Shown: in pieces, positions 16,508-25,954 of the stretch | How the letters are laid out: every line of letters begins with the position of its first letter | How positions within the stretch are numbered: position 1 is the stretch's first letter | From: Sphaerimonospora thailandensis | GTDB taxonomy: Bacteria > Actinomycetota > Actinomycetes > Streptosporangiales > Streptosporangiaceae | Direction: 5' to 3' | NCBI RefSeq assembly: GCF_016863115.1 | Contig: NZ_BOOG01000008.1 | Span: 1 to 64,000 of the forward strand | Length of the DNA: 64,000 bases | Program-made: the position numbers and the translations under genes | The notes under the pieces: model-generated | The model's database searches: none | What the model saw: only the letters and a program-made list of their open reading frames with translations | Told to the model about the DNA's origin: nothing

Positions 16508-18868
16508 ATGACCCAGATCCTTCCCGTTCTCCCGCTGGACGACGCGGTCGTCCTGCCCGGCATGGTGGTTCCGCTCGACCTGTCGGCCGCCGAGGTGCGC
16601 GCGGCCGTGGACGCGGCGCGGGCCGGCGGTGAGAGCACGGTGCTCCTCGTGCCCCGTCTGGACGGCCGGTACGGCGCGATCGGGGTGTCCGCGGTGATCG
16701 AACAGGTCGGGCGCTTACCCGGCGGTGAGCCGGCCGCCGTGGTCCGCGCCGTGGACCGGATGCGCGTCGGCACCGGCACCACCGGGCCCGGCGCCGCGCT
16801 GTGGGTGGAGGCCGCGGTGCTCGAAGGAGTGGCCTCCGGCCCCAGAGCGGAGGAGCTCGCCAAGGAGTACAAGGCGCTCACCACGACGATCCTGCAGAAA
16901 CGCGGCGCATGGCAGGTCGTCGACGCGGTGAACCAGATCGACGATCCGGCCGTGCTGGCCGACAGCGCCGGCTACGCCCCCTGGCTGTCCCTGCCGCAGA
17001 AGCAGCTCCTGCTGGAGACGGCCGACCCGGCCGAGCGGCTGGACAGGCTCGTCGGCTGGGCTCGCGATCACCTGGCCGAGCTGGACGTCGCCGAGACCAT
17101 TCGCAAGGACGTCCAGGAAGGCATGGAGAAGCAGCAGCGGGAGTTCCTGCTCCGCCAGCAGCTCGCCGCCGTACGCAAGGAGTTGGCCGAGCTCAACGGC
17201 GACCCGTCGGACGAGGAGGAGGACTACCGGTCGCGGATCGAGGCCGCCGACCTGCCGGAGAAGGTCAGGGATGCCGCGCTGGAGGAGGTCGGCAGGCTGG
17301 AGCGGACCTCCGACCAGTCTCCCGAGAGCGGCTGGATCCGCACCTGGCTCGACACCGTCCTCGAGATCCCCTGGAACACGCGCACGGACGACGAGTACGA
17401 CATCGCCGGCGCCCGTGCGGTGCTCGACGCCGATCACACCGGCCTCGACGACGTGAAGGACCGGGTCGTGGAGTACCTCGCGGTCCGCAAGCGCCGGGCC
17501 GACCGGGGTCTCGGTGTGGTGGGCGGCCGGCGCAGCGGCGCGGTGCTCGCCCTGGCCGGCCCGCCCGGCGTCGGCAAGACCTCGCTCGGTGAGTCGGTCG
17601 CCCGAGCGATGGGGCGGAAGTTCGTCCGGGTCGCGCTCGGCGGCGTGCGCGACGAGGCGGAGATCCGCGGCCACCGGCGCACGTACGTCGGCGCGCTGCC
17701 CGGCCGCATCGTCCGGGCCATCCGCGAGGCGGGCTCGATGAACCCGGTCGTGCTGCTCGACGAGATCGACAAGGTCGGGGCCGACTATCGGGGCGATCCG
17801 ACGGCGGCGCTGCTGGAGGTGCTCGACCCGGCGCAGAACCACACCTTCCGCGACCACTATCTGGAGGTCGAGCTCGACCTCAGCGACGTGCTGTTCCTCG
17901 CCACGGCCAACGTGCTGGAGCAGGTGCCCGGCCCGCTGCTGGACCGCATGGAGATCGTCACGCTCGACGGCTACACCGAGGACGAGAAGGTGGCCATCGC
18001 CCGCGACCACCTGCTCCCGCGCCAGCTGGAGAAGGCCGGGCTCACCGCCGTGGACGTGTCGGTGGAGGACGCCGCGCTGCGCCGCCTGGCGGGGGAGTAC
18101 ACCCGCGAGGCCGGCGTCCGCTCGCTGGAGCGGTCGATCGCCCGGATCCTGCGCAAGGTGACGGCGAAGGCCGCCCTCGGCGAGGCCGAGCCGCCGGTCG
18201 CGGTCACCGCCGACGACCTGGTCTCCTACCTGGGCCGGCCGCGCCACGTGCCCGATTCGTCCCTGCCGGAGGCCCGGCAGCGTACGGCGGTGCCGGGCGT
18301 GGCGACCGGCCTCGCCGTCACCGGCGCCGGCGGTGATGTCCTGTATGTGGAGGCCTCGCTGGCCGACCCGGAGACCGGAGGGACCGGGGTCACGCTGACC
18401 GGTCAGCTCGGCGACGTGATGAAGGAGTCGGCGCGGATCGCGCTGTCCTACCTGCGGTCACGGGGAGCCGAGCTGGAGCTGCCGGTCGGCTCGCTGAAGG
18501 ACAGGTCCGTACACGTCCACGTCCCGGCGGGCGCGGTGCCCAAGGACGGGCCCTCGGCGGGCGTCACGATGACCACGGCCCTCGCCTCGCTGCTGTCGGG
18601 CCGCGCGGTCCGCGGCGACGTGGCGATGACCGGCGAGGTCTCCCTCACCGGGCGGGTCCTGCCGATCGGCGGGGTCAAGCAGAAGCTGCTGGCGGCGCAC
18701 CGGGCCGGGATCACGACCGTGCTCATCCCGGCGCGCAACGAGCCCGACCTGGACGACGTGCCCACCGAGGTGCTGGCCGACCTCACCGTCCACGCGGTGA
18801 GCGACGTCAGGGAGGTCCTCGAGATCGCGCTGACCCCGGCGTCGGCGGCCCGGCCGGCCGCGGCCTGA
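16508..18868 (+). CDS. lon: ATP-dependent protease Lon
   Basis: A 786-residue LonA protease. The order is: N-terminal substrate-binding domain (to about 300), AAA+ module with Walker [10 protein letters not shown] and Walker [12 protein letters not shown], then the C-terminal Ser-Lys protease domain with [10 protein letters not shown] (catalytic Ser) and [14 protein letters not shown] (catalytic Lys). It degrades damaged and regulatory proteins in the cytoplasm. ATG 16508 is preferred because GGGAG lies six bases upstream; ATG 16496 would add four residues and sits against the HAIR box. Length and motifs are complete. Confidence 0.96.
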   Translation: MTQILPVLPLDDAVVLPGMVVPLDLSAAEVRAAVDAARAGGESTVLLVPRLDGRYGAIGVSAVIEQVGRLPGGEPAAVVRAVDRMRVGTGTTGPGAALWVEAAVLEGVASGPRAEELAKEYKALTTTILQKRGAWQVVDAVNQIDDPAVLADSAGYAPWLSLPQKQLLLETADPAERLDRLVGWARDHLAELDVAETIRKDVQEGMEKQQREFLLRQQLAAVRKELAELNGDPSDEEEDYRSRIEAADLPEKVRDAALEEVGRLERTSDQSPESGWIRTWLDTVLEIPWNTRTDDEYDIAGARAVLDADHTGLDDVKDRVVEYLAVRKRRADRGLGVVGGRRSGAVLALAGPPGVGKTSLGESVARAMGRKFVRVALGGVRDEAEIRGHRRTYVGALPGRIVRAIREAGSMNPVVLLDEIDKVGADYRGDPTAALLEVLDPAQNHTFRDHYLEVELDLSDVLFLATANVLEQVPGPLLDRMEIVTLDGYTEDEKVAIARDHLLPRQLEKAGLTAVDVSVEDAALRRLAGEYTREAGVRSLERSIARILRKVTAKAALGEAEPPVAVTADDLVSYLGRPRHVPDSSLPEARQRTAVPGVATGLAVTGAGGDVLYVEASLADPETGGTGVTLTGQLGDVMKESARIALSYLRSRGAELELPVGSLKDRSVHVHVPAGAVPKDGPSAGVTMTTALASLLSGRAVRGDVAMTGEVSLTGRVLPIGGVKQKLLAAHRAGITTVLIPARNEPDLDDVPTEVLADLTVHAVSDVREVLEIALTPASAARPAAA

Positions 18869-18925
18869 CCAGCACGGCGGCGCAAATCGGGACAAGATGA
18901 GCAAATCATTTATCTGTTTGACTGG

Positions 18926-20095
18926 ATGATTCGGGCGTGCTGTCATGGCGGCATGCTGTACGGCACGCCCGTGCTCGACGGGATCGACGATAAGGTCCTC
19001 GCGGAGATCGAGGAGATGCGGACGGACCTGAAGTACCGGCTGGCCGAGCCCCACCGCTGGGACGGCCAGCTGCGCCGCCAACTGCAGGCGCGGGCCATTC
19101 AGGGATCGAACTCGATCGAGGGCTACCGGGCCAGCGTCGAGGACATCGAGTCGATCATGTCCGGGGAGGAGCCGCTGGACACCTCCGATTCGGTGGCGAA
19201 GGAGATCGCCGGCTGTCAGCGGGCGCTGACGTACGTCAACGTGCTGGCCAAAGCGTGGACGTTCCGGTTCGACGTCGGGCTGCTGCACGGGCTGAACTTC
19301 ATGATCATCGGTCATCACCTGGAGAAGACGCCGGGCACCGTACGGCCCGGCGGGATCTACATCCGCAACTCGGCCACCGGGCAGGTCGTCTATGAGGGGC
19401 CGGATCATCAGGCCGTGCCGGAGCTGCTCGACGAACTGGCGGACTGGCTCGACACCGGCGACCTCGACGCGCCGAGCTACGTCCGCGGCGCGATGGCGCA
19501 TTTCAACCTCGTGAAGATCCACCCGTGGCGGGACGGCAACGGCCGCACGTCGCGCGCGCTGCAGACGCTCGTCCTTGGCCGCGACGGGATCACCACCCCC
19601 GAGTTCTGCTCGATCGAGGAGTGGCTGGGCGAAGCAGAGATCACTTTCGACTACTACAGGGTGCTGGGGGAGGTCGGGCGGGGACGGTGGAGCCCGCACG
19701 ACGACACCCTGCCGTGGGTGCGGTTCGTGCTGCGCTGCCATCACATGCAGGCCCAGCGGGTGCGGCGCAGGCTCGCCGAGGCCGGTGAGGTGTGGACGCT
19801 GCTGGAGGAGCGGACCGACGCCGAGGGGCTGCATCCGCGCACGGTCTCCGCGCTCTACCAGGTGTTCGTGTCCCGGCGGCTGCGCCGCGGCATGTACCAG
19901 GCCGACGAGGGGCTCAGCCAGGGCCAGGCCGCCCGCGACCTGCGCGAGCTCGTCGCCAATGGGTGGCTGCGGCCGTACGGCGAGACCAAGGGGCGCTTCT
20001 ACGCGCCGGGGGCGAAGATGGCGGCCATCAAGGAGGACTTCGCCGCCCGCGTGCAGCCGCTGCGCGACCCGTACCGGGCCCTCGGCGACGGCTGA
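18926..20095 (+). CDS. Fic-family protein with N-terminal self-inhibitory motif
   Basis: A protein of up to 389 residues with an intact Fic motif HPWRDGNGRTSRAL (near residue 198), used to transfer AMP or another phosphate-containing group to a target hydroxyl. Near the N-terminus SNSIEG fits the inhibitory-helix pattern (S/T)xxxE(G/N), which marks a class II Fic enzyme held off by its own Glu. The C-terminal third resembles a winged-helix domain. No toxin-antitoxin partner is beside it. Starts at 18926 and 18953 are both possible; homologues often begin near MLYGTPVL, the latter. Confidence 0.88.
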   Translation: MIRACCHGGMLYGTPVLDGIDDKVLAEIEEMRTDLKYRLAEPHRWDGQLRRQLQARAIQGSNSIEGYRASVEDIESIMSGEEPLDTSDSVAKEIAGCQRALTYVNVLAKAWTFRFDVGLLHGLNFMIIGHHLEKTPGTVRPGGIYIRNSATGQVVYEGPDHQAVPELLDELADWLDTGDLDAPSYVRGAMAHFNLVKIHPWRDGNGRTSRALQTLVLGRDGITTPEFCSIEEWLGEAEITFDYYRVLGEVGRGRWSPHDDTLPWVRFVLRCHHMQAQRVRRRLAEAGEVWTLLEERTDAEGLHPRTVSALYQVFVSRRLRRGMYQADEGLSQGQAARDLRELVANGWLRPYGETKGRFYAPGAKMAAIKEDFAARVQPLRDPYRALGDG

Positions 20096-20247
20096 CAGCC
20101 GTACGAGAGCCGGGATAAAGCCGGTATGCGGCTTCTGTCCTTTCCCATCGTAGATCGCTTAACGCCGCCTTATCGCTCATTTGCGATGCTGAAGACGTAC
20201 CGGCGGAGAGCCGGGAGCACCGGCGAATCCATCGAGGGGGATTGACG

Positions 20248-21534
20248 ATGAGCGGACCCAACGACGTTCCCAACGACAGCACCCAGGAGTTCCCGGGCCA
20301 CGGCTGGAGCCAGTTCGGCAGCACTCCGCCGCGGCACGGGCAGTACGGCGGGGCGTTCGGGGGCGGCGGCCAGGGCTACGCCTCGATCGACCCCATGGGG
20401 TTCCCCGCCCCGCCGGCCCGGCCCAGGGGCACGCTGACCGGCAGGCAGAAAGTGGGAGCGGGCCTCGCCCTGGTGGCCGTCGCACTGGGTGGTGGCGCCG
20501 CGGGGGCGCTGATCACCAATGCGGCGAACGGTGAGCGGACCGTGATGTCCAGCCCCATCGTCAACCCGGTGTCGAACTCCGCGGGGAACACCATCGCCGA
20601 GGTCGCCAGGAACATCATGCCGTCGGTCGTGTCGATCCAGGTGAGGACCCAGATGGGCGGCGGCGAGGGCTCCGGGGTGATCCTGTCGGCCGACGGCCTC
20701 ATCCTGACCAACAACCACGTCGTGGCGCAGGCGGACCAGTCGGCCACGATAACGGTGAAGTTCAGCGACGGCAGGACGGCATCGGCCGTCGTCAAGGGCA
20801 CCGACCCCACCACCGACATCGCGGTCATTCAGGCGCAGGGCGTCTCCGACCTGGTCCCGGCCTCGCTCGGTGACAGCGACAAACTCCAGGTCGGCGACTC
20901 GGTGCTGGCGATCGGCAGCCCGCTCGGCCTGGAGGGCTCGGTGACGTCGGGGATCGTCAGCGCGCTCGACCGTACGCTGACCGAGAGCGGTGAGGACCAG
21001 CAGCAGCCGTTCCCCGGCTGGGGGCAGCAGCGCCGGAGCCGGGGCGCGACGATCGGCGGCATGATCCAGACCGACGCCGCGATCAACCCCGGTAACTCGG
21101 GCGGCGCCCTGGTCAACGGGGCCGGTCAGGTCATCGGGATCAACACGGCCATCGCGACCTCCGGCGGCGGCTCGGGCAACATCGGCGTGGGCTTCGCCAT
21201 CCCGATCAACATGGCCAAGCAGGTCGCCGACCAGCTGATCAAGACCGGCAGGGCCAGCCACGCCTTCCTCGGGGTGAGCGTCGCCGACGCGGTCGGCGGC
21301 ACCGCCGGGGCGGTGATCGCCTCGATCACCGTCGGCAGCCCGGCCGAGAAGGCCGGCCTCAAGGGCGGCGACCTGATCACCAAGATCAATAACAAGAGGG
21401 TGGACAGCGCGGAGGCGCTGGTCGGCACGATCCGCAGCTCCAGGCCGGGCGACAAGGTGACCATCGACTACACGCGCAACGGCAAGGCGTCGACGGTCTC
21501 CATCACGCTGGCCGAGCAGACGGCCGCGAGTTGA
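20248..21534 (+). CDS. HtrA/DegP-like membrane-anchored serine protease with PDZ domain
   Basis: A 428-residue protein. The first 70 residues are a Gly/Pro/Gln-rich cytoplasmic segment, followed by one membrane helix (GLALVAVALGGGAAGALI), so the protease domain lies outside the cell. The triad is visible as NNHVV (His), DPTTDIAV (Asp) and NPGNSGGAL (Ser). A single PDZ domain (about 325-425) carries the peptide-binding loop FLGVSV. The start is supported by GAGGGGG eight bases upstream. It is a stress protease for misfolded envelope proteins. A strong hairpin follows the gene. Confidence 0.93.
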   Translation: MSGPNDVPNDSTQEFPGHGWSQFGSTPPRHGQYGGAFGGGGQGYASIDPMGFPAPPARPRGTLTGRQKVGAGLALVAVALGGGAAGALITNAANGERTVMSSPIVNPVSNSAGNTIAEVARNIMPSVVSIQVRTQMGGGEGSGVILSADGLILTNNHVVAQADQSATITVKFSDGRTASAVVKGTDPTTDIAVIQAQGVSDLVPASLGDSDKLQVGDSVLAIGSPLGLEGSVTSGIVSALDRTLTESGEDQQQPFPGWGQQRRSRGATIGGMIQTDAAINPGNSGGALVNGAGQVIGINTAIATSGGGSGNIGVGFAIPINMAKQVADQLIKTGRASHAFLGVSVADAVGGTAGAVIASITVGSPAEKAGLKGGDLITKINNKRVDSAEALVGTIRSSRPGDKVTIDYTRNGKASTVSITLAEQTAAS

Positions 21535-21603
21535 CACCGGGCCGGCGCCGAAAGCCGCGGAGGCGTGCGGAGCCGGCGCCGCGAAGCGCGACTCGGTGAA
21601 CCA

Positions 21604-21645
21604 GATCGCCGGTGGGCCTCAGAGGGGGAGGGCCCACCGGCGATC
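21604..21645. terminator. Strong hairpin between htrA-like gene and cydC
   Basis: GATCGCCGGTGGGCC (21604-21618) pairs perfectly over 15 bases with GGCCCACCGGCGATC (21631-21645) across a 12-base purine loop. It lies between two convergent genes and can work in both directions. Confidence 0.8.
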
Positions 21646-21694
21646 GTCATTCACGGCCGGCCTCCCCCTCTGTCCGCCCGGCCGTGCGCCGCCG

Positions 21695-23374
21695 TCATCC
21701 GCGACGGGTCAGCGCCTCGGACTCCCACAGGTCCCGGTAGTACCCGGGCGCGGCGACCAACTCGGCGTGCGGCCCCCGCTGGATCACCCGCCCGCCCTCG
21801 AGGACGACGATCTCGTCCACCTGCTCCAGGCCACGCAGCCGGTGCGTGACCAGCAGCGTGGTGCGGCCCCGGGTCGCGTCGAGCAGGTCGGCCGTCAGCA
21901 GGTCGGCCGTCTCCTCGTCCAGCGCCTCGGCGGGTTCGTCCAGCAGCAGCACCGGCGGGTCGAACAGCAGCGCCCGGGCGAGCGCGAGCCGCTGAAGCTG
22001 GCCGCCGGAGACGGTGCGCCCGTCCTCGCCGAGCACGGCGTCCCAGCCGGTCCGCTCCACCCACCCGTCCAGCCGGGCCCGCCGTACGGCCAGGGCGAGC
22101 TCGGCGTCCGAGGCCTCCGGCCCGGCGAGCCGCAGGTTCTCGCGCAGGCTCGCCTGGAAGACGTACGGATCCTGGGTCAGGCCGGTGATCCGGGACCGTA
22201 CGGCGTCGGAGGCGACTCGCCGGATGTCGACGCCGTTGATCCGGATTTCGCCCGACTCGATGTCGACCGTCCGCATCAGCGCCGCCAGCAGGGTGCTCTT
22301 TCCGGCGCCGCTCGGGCCGACCAGCGCGACGCGCCTGCCGGGCGTCAGCGTCAGGTCCACCCCCTTCAGGGCGGGTTCGCGCTCTCCGTGCCGGACGACC
22401 AGGCCCTCGATCTGGATCGTCAGCGGCGGCTCGGGCGGGGGAGCGGGCACCGCCGGCTCGGCCACCGCCGGGGGCGTCGCCGCGATCTCCCGGAGCCTGC
22501 CCAGCGCCGCCAGCACCCCGGCGAACCGCTCACCGGCCGCGGCCAGCGGCAGCACCGGCTCGAACGCGACCAGCGAGGTGAGGGCCAACACCGCGCTCGC
22601 GACCCGGTCCACGGCCGCGGCCTGGGCGACCATCACCACCGCGATCACGGTGAGCCCCTGCGCGAGCATACCGACGGCGAGGGCGACCGCGTTGATCCGC
22701 GCCCGTCCCCGTTCCAGCCGGGCCAGTCGGCCGTCGGAGGCCATCGCCGCGTCGATGGCCCGGTCGCGGGCTCCGCAGGCGGCGAGGTCGGCGGCGCCGT
22801 GCACCAGGTCGGCCACCCGCGCGGCCAGTTCGGCCCGGGCGGGTGCGAGCCGCGCCGACCACCGCCGGGCGGCGGTGGCCGTGCCGGCCGGCAGCAGGAG
22901 CCCGGCGACGAGCAGCCCGGCGCAGAGCGCGAGCCCGGCCGCGGGGTGCAGGAAGATCGCGACGGTCACCGCCGCGATCCCGGTGAGCAGGGCGGCGACG
23001 GCCGGGAGCAGGCAGCGGACGAGCAGGTCCTGAACCGCTTCGGTGTCGTCGACCATCCTGCTGAGCAGGTCGGCCCCCCGCCGCGGCAGCGGCCCGGCGG
23101 GGATCAGCGACCGGTAGAGCCGCTCGCGCGTGCCCGTTTGCGCGCGCAGCGCCACGTCGTGCCCGGCGAGGCGCTCGCCGTACCGGAAGAGTCCTTTCGT
23201 GGTGGCGAACGCCCGGACGGCCACGATGGCGACCGACAGCGCCGCCAGTGGCGGCTGCTCGGCGGCCCGGGTGATCAGCCAGGCGGCCGCCGCGATCAGC
23301 GCGACGCCGGCGAGGTCGGCCGCCGCCCCGGCCAGCGCGGCGAGGACCAGCCGGCGGGAGAGCCCGCGGATCAT
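21695..23374 (-). CDS. cydC: CydC-type ABC exporter subunit (thiol/heme export for cytochrome bd assembly)
   Basis: A 559-residue half-transporter: membrane domain (about 1-310) then an ATPase with Walker A GPSGAGKST, signature VSGGQLQRLALARAL and Walker B VLLLDEPAEALDEE. With CydD it exports cysteine/glutathione-type thiols needed to assemble the bd oxidase. Its ATG overlaps the cydD stop (ATGA). The position as last gene of cydABDC, rather than sequence alone, fixes the name. Confidence 0.9.
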   Translation of the reverse strand: MIRGLSRRLVLAALAGAAADLAGVALIAAAAWLITRAAEQPPLAALSVAIVAVRAFATTKGLFRYGERLAGHDVALRAQTGTRERLYRSLIPAGPLPRRGADLLSRMVDDTEAVQDLLVRCLLPAVAALLTGIAAVTVAIFLHPAAGLALCAGLLVAGLLLPAGTATAARRWSARLAPARAELAARVADLVHGAADLAACGARDRAIDAAMASDGRLARLERGRARINAVALAVGMLAQGLTVIAVVMVAQAAAVDRVASAVLALTSLVAFEPVLPLAAAGERFAGVLAALGRLREIAATPPAVAEPAVPAPPPEPPLTIQIEGLVVRHGEREPALKGVDLTLTPGRRVALVGPSGAGKSTLLAALMRTVDIESGEIRINGVDIRRVASDAVRSRITGLTQDPYVFQASLRENLRLAGPEASDAELALAVRRARLDGWVERTGWDAVLGEDGRTVSGGQLQRLALARALLFDPPVLLLDEPAEALDEETADLLTADLLDATRGRTTLLVTHRLRGLEQVDEIVVLEGGRVIQRGPHAELVAAPGYYRDLWESEALTRRG

Positions 23375-25134
23375 GAGGTCGTCTCACCCCCTACGAGGGA
23401 ACCGGCGCCGAGCCGGACGACCCGGTCGGCCAGGTCGATCATGGCGGGACGGTGGGCCACGATGATCGCGGTGCGGCCCTCGCACAGCTTGCGCGTGGCC
23501 TCGATCACCGCCGCCTCACTGCGGCCGTCCAGCCGGGCCGTCGGCTCGTCGAGCAGCACCACCTGGGCGGAGGGCCGGCAGAACGCCCTGGCCAGCGCCA
23601 CCCGCTGCCGCTGGCCGGCCGACAGGTTCGCCCCGCGTTCGCCCAGCGAAGTGTCGTAGCCGTCCGGCAGGGCGGCGACGAACCCGTCCGCCTGGGCCGC
23701 GGCCGCGGCCGCCCTGATCTCGGCGGGCGTGGCCGCCGTACCGAGCGCGATGTTGTCGGCCACCGAGGCGGCGAACAGGTGCGGGCGCTGCGGGACGAAC
23801 GCCAGGCGTCGCCGCCAGGTGTCGAGATGCAGATCGGTGAGGTCGGCGCCGTCGATCAGCGCCCGGCCCTCCGCCGGCGTGACGAACCCGAGCAGGACGT
23901 GCAGCAGTGTGCTCTTGCCCGCCCCGCTCGGGCCGACGATCGCGACTCGTTCACCCGGTGTGACGGTGAGCTCGACGCGGTCGAGCGCCGGGGTGTCGCG
24001 TCCGGGGTAGCGGACCGTCACGCCCTCCAGCCGGATCTCCGGCGGATCGGCGGGCGCGACCGGGACCGCCCGCGTTCGGGGCCTCTGGGGCGTTCCGGGC
24101 TGCTGAGGCTCTTGGGGCATACGGCCGTCGATGACGGCGAAGGCCTCGTCGGCCGCGGCCACGCCCTCCATCGCCGCGTGGAACCGGGTGCCCATCGCGC
24201 GCAGCGGAAGGTACGCCTCCGGAGCCAGGAGCAGGACGAGCAGGGCGGTGTGGAGATCGAGCGAACCGGACAGCAGCCGCAGCCCGACGGGCACCGCGAC
24301 GAGAGCCAGCGACAGCGACGCCACCAGCTCCAGCACCAGTGACGACAGGAACGCCACCCGCAGCGTCCGCATGGTGGCCGCCCGGTGGTCCTCGGCGACA
24401 CGGCGGATCACCGTGGCCTGGTAACGGGCCCGTCCGAAGGCCCGCAGCGTCGGCAGGCCGCGCATCACGTCGAGGAAATGGCCGCCCAGCCGGGTCAGCG
24501 CCCGCCACTGCCGCTCGGTCACGGTCTTGGTGGTCCACCCGACAAGGGCCCCGAAGATCGGGATGAGCGGCAGCGTGAGCACGACGATCACGGCCGTGCC
24601 GAGGTCGGCCACCAGCAGCCGGGCGACCACCGCGAGCGGCACCACCCCGGCCACCGCCACGGCGGGTAGATATCCGGTGAGATACGGGTCGAGCGCGTCG
24701 AGTCCCCGGCCGGCGAGCGTGACCAGTTCCCCGGACCGGACCCCGGACCCCGCCGCTGATCCGGTGGCGCCGGCCTCCGTATCGTCCCTCGCACTCGCTG
24801 TGGTGCCGGCGGCCGTGCCGTCCGGCGCGCCGAGCCGGGGCAGCAGGCGCCGGCGCAGCGCGGACTTCAGCGTGGTGGCCGCGCGGCCCGCGAAGATCCC
24901 CTGTGCCCAGCCGAGCAGTCCGCGTGCCGCGACGACGAGCGCCAGCAGGAGCAGGGCCGAGGAGACTCCACCCGTCACCACCCCCTGAGACGCCCCGCCC
25001 GACAACACCATGGCGAGCAGTTCGGCCTGGGCGAGCACGAGCAGCCCGGCGGCCACCGCTGCGGCCAGGCATCCGGCCAGATGGAGACGGACCGCCCGCT
25101 CGGTGCGGGCCAGCCGCAGGAGATCCTTGTGCAC
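23371..25134 (-). CDS. cydD: CydD-type ABC exporter subunit
   Basis: A 587-residue partner of CydC: six membrane helices followed by an ATPase with GPSGAGKST, LSAGQRQRVALARAF and VVLLDEPTARLD. Residues about 95-135 are a low-complexity Thr/Ala/Gly/Asp insert between the first two helices, not expected in the family core. The start is GTG 25134, 42 bases after the cydB stop. Several actinobacteria fuse CydD and CydC; here they are separate but translationally coupled. Confidence 0.9.
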   Translation of the reverse strand: MHKDLLRLARTERAVRLHLAGCLAAAVAAGLLVLAQAELLAMVLSGGASQGVVTGGVSSALLLLALVVAARGLLGWAQGIFAGRAATTLKSALRRRLLPRLGAPDGTAAGTTASARDDTEAGATGSAAGSGVRSGELVTLAGRGLDALDPYLTGYLPAVAVAGVVPLAVVARLLVADLGTAVIVVLTLPLIPIFGALVGWTTKTVTERQWRALTRLGGHFLDVMRGLPTLRAFGRARYQATVIRRVAEDHRAATMRTLRVAFLSSLVLELVASLSLALVAVPVGLRLLSGSLDLHTALLVLLLAPEAYLPLRAMGTRFHAAMEGVAAADEAFAVIDGRMPQEPQQPGTPQRPRTRAVPVAPADPPEIRLEGVTVRYPGRDTPALDRVELTVTPGERVAIVGPSGAGKSTLLHVLLGFVTPAEGRALIDGADLTDLHLDTWRRRLAFVPQRPHLFAASVADNIALGTAATPAEIRAAAAAAQADGFVAALPDGYDTSLGERGANLSAGQRQRVALARAFCRPSAQVVLLDEPTARLDGRSEAAVIEATRKLCEGRTAIIVAHRPAMIDLADRVVRLGAGSLVGGETTS

Positions 25135-25176
25135 AGATGCCCCAATCAGAAGCCGGCAATCCGGTCGGCAGCCCGC

Positions 25177-25941
25177 TCAGAAGAACGTCGGCACCGCGCC
25201 CCTGCCGAAGGTGCGCCATATCCATAGTTGTGCGCCCACCATGATGGGAACGCACGGCAACACCATGACACTCAGCACACTCAGTGTCGCCGCCGGGGCG
25301 GCGTGATCGAGGATCGGGGAGGCCAGGGCGGCGACCGCCACGACGGCCGGTGCCGCGGCCAGGCAGCCGGAGCCCAGCAGGGCCCGTCCGGTCCGCCGCC
25401 TGCCGCCGACGGCGGGCTCTCCGGGAAGCCGCCAGGCGGCGAACGTCCAGCCGTGGCAGGCGAACACCGCCGCCACGACGATGCCGCCCGCGATGCCCGG
25501 CGGATCGAGCAGGGCGCCCGGCGGCAGCCCGCGGGCGACGGCGGTCAGGGCCGTCCCCCAGGTGATCGCCAGCCCGGCGGAGCCGAGGCACAGCGCCCAG
25601 TCCCACAGGGACCGCCAGGCCGCCCCGCCCAGGCGGCGGCGGAACCACAATCCGGCGTCCCGCAGGATCCACGACAGCAGCAGCGCCACCACCAGCGGGT
25701 AGAGCCCGCTGATCACCTTGCCCTCCAGCAGCGGGAACGCGCCGAACAGCACACCGGCCAGAGCCACCAGCCACACCTCGTTGGCGAGCACGAACGGCGC
25801 CATCGTCCCGACGAGCCGGTCTCGGGCGGCAGGCGTACGGCCCAGCACCGGCAGCAGCATGCCGAGCCCGATGTCGAAACCCTCGAGGGCGAAGTAACCG
25901 GTCAGCAGGACGGCGAGCACGCCGAACCACAGGATCTCCAT
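25177..25941 (-). CDS. cydB: Cytochrome bd oxidase subunit II, short form
   Basis: A 254-residue membrane protein that starts MEILWFGVLAVLLTGYFALEGFD, the typical CydB N-terminus with GFDIG. It ends VPTFF, a normal CydB C-terminus. Most CydB proteins have about 330-380 residues, so internal helices seem reduced; about seven hydrophobic stretches can be counted. The frame is intact from a good ATG, so this is not a frameshift. It is paired with a similarly short CydA 13 bases upstream. Confidence 0.85.
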   Translation of the reverse strand: MEILWFGVLAVLLTGYFALEGFDIGLGMLLPVLGRTPAARDRLVGTMAPFVLANEVWLVALAGVLFGAFPLLEGKVISGLYPLVVALLLSWILRDAGLWFRRRLGGAAWRSLWDWALCLGSAGLAITWGTALTAVARGLPPGALLDPPGIAGGIVVAAVFACHGWTFAAWRLPGEPAVGGRRRTGRALLGSGCLAAAPAVVAVAALASPILDHAAPAATLSVLSVMVLPCVPIMVGAQLWIWRTFGRGAVPTFF

Positions 25942-25954
25942 GAGGCCTGTTCCT

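Noticed and set aside
21596-23659. A 687-codon plus-strand frame over cydC
   Set aside because: Antisense to a complete ABC exporter with Walker motifs; composition typical of a shadow frame.
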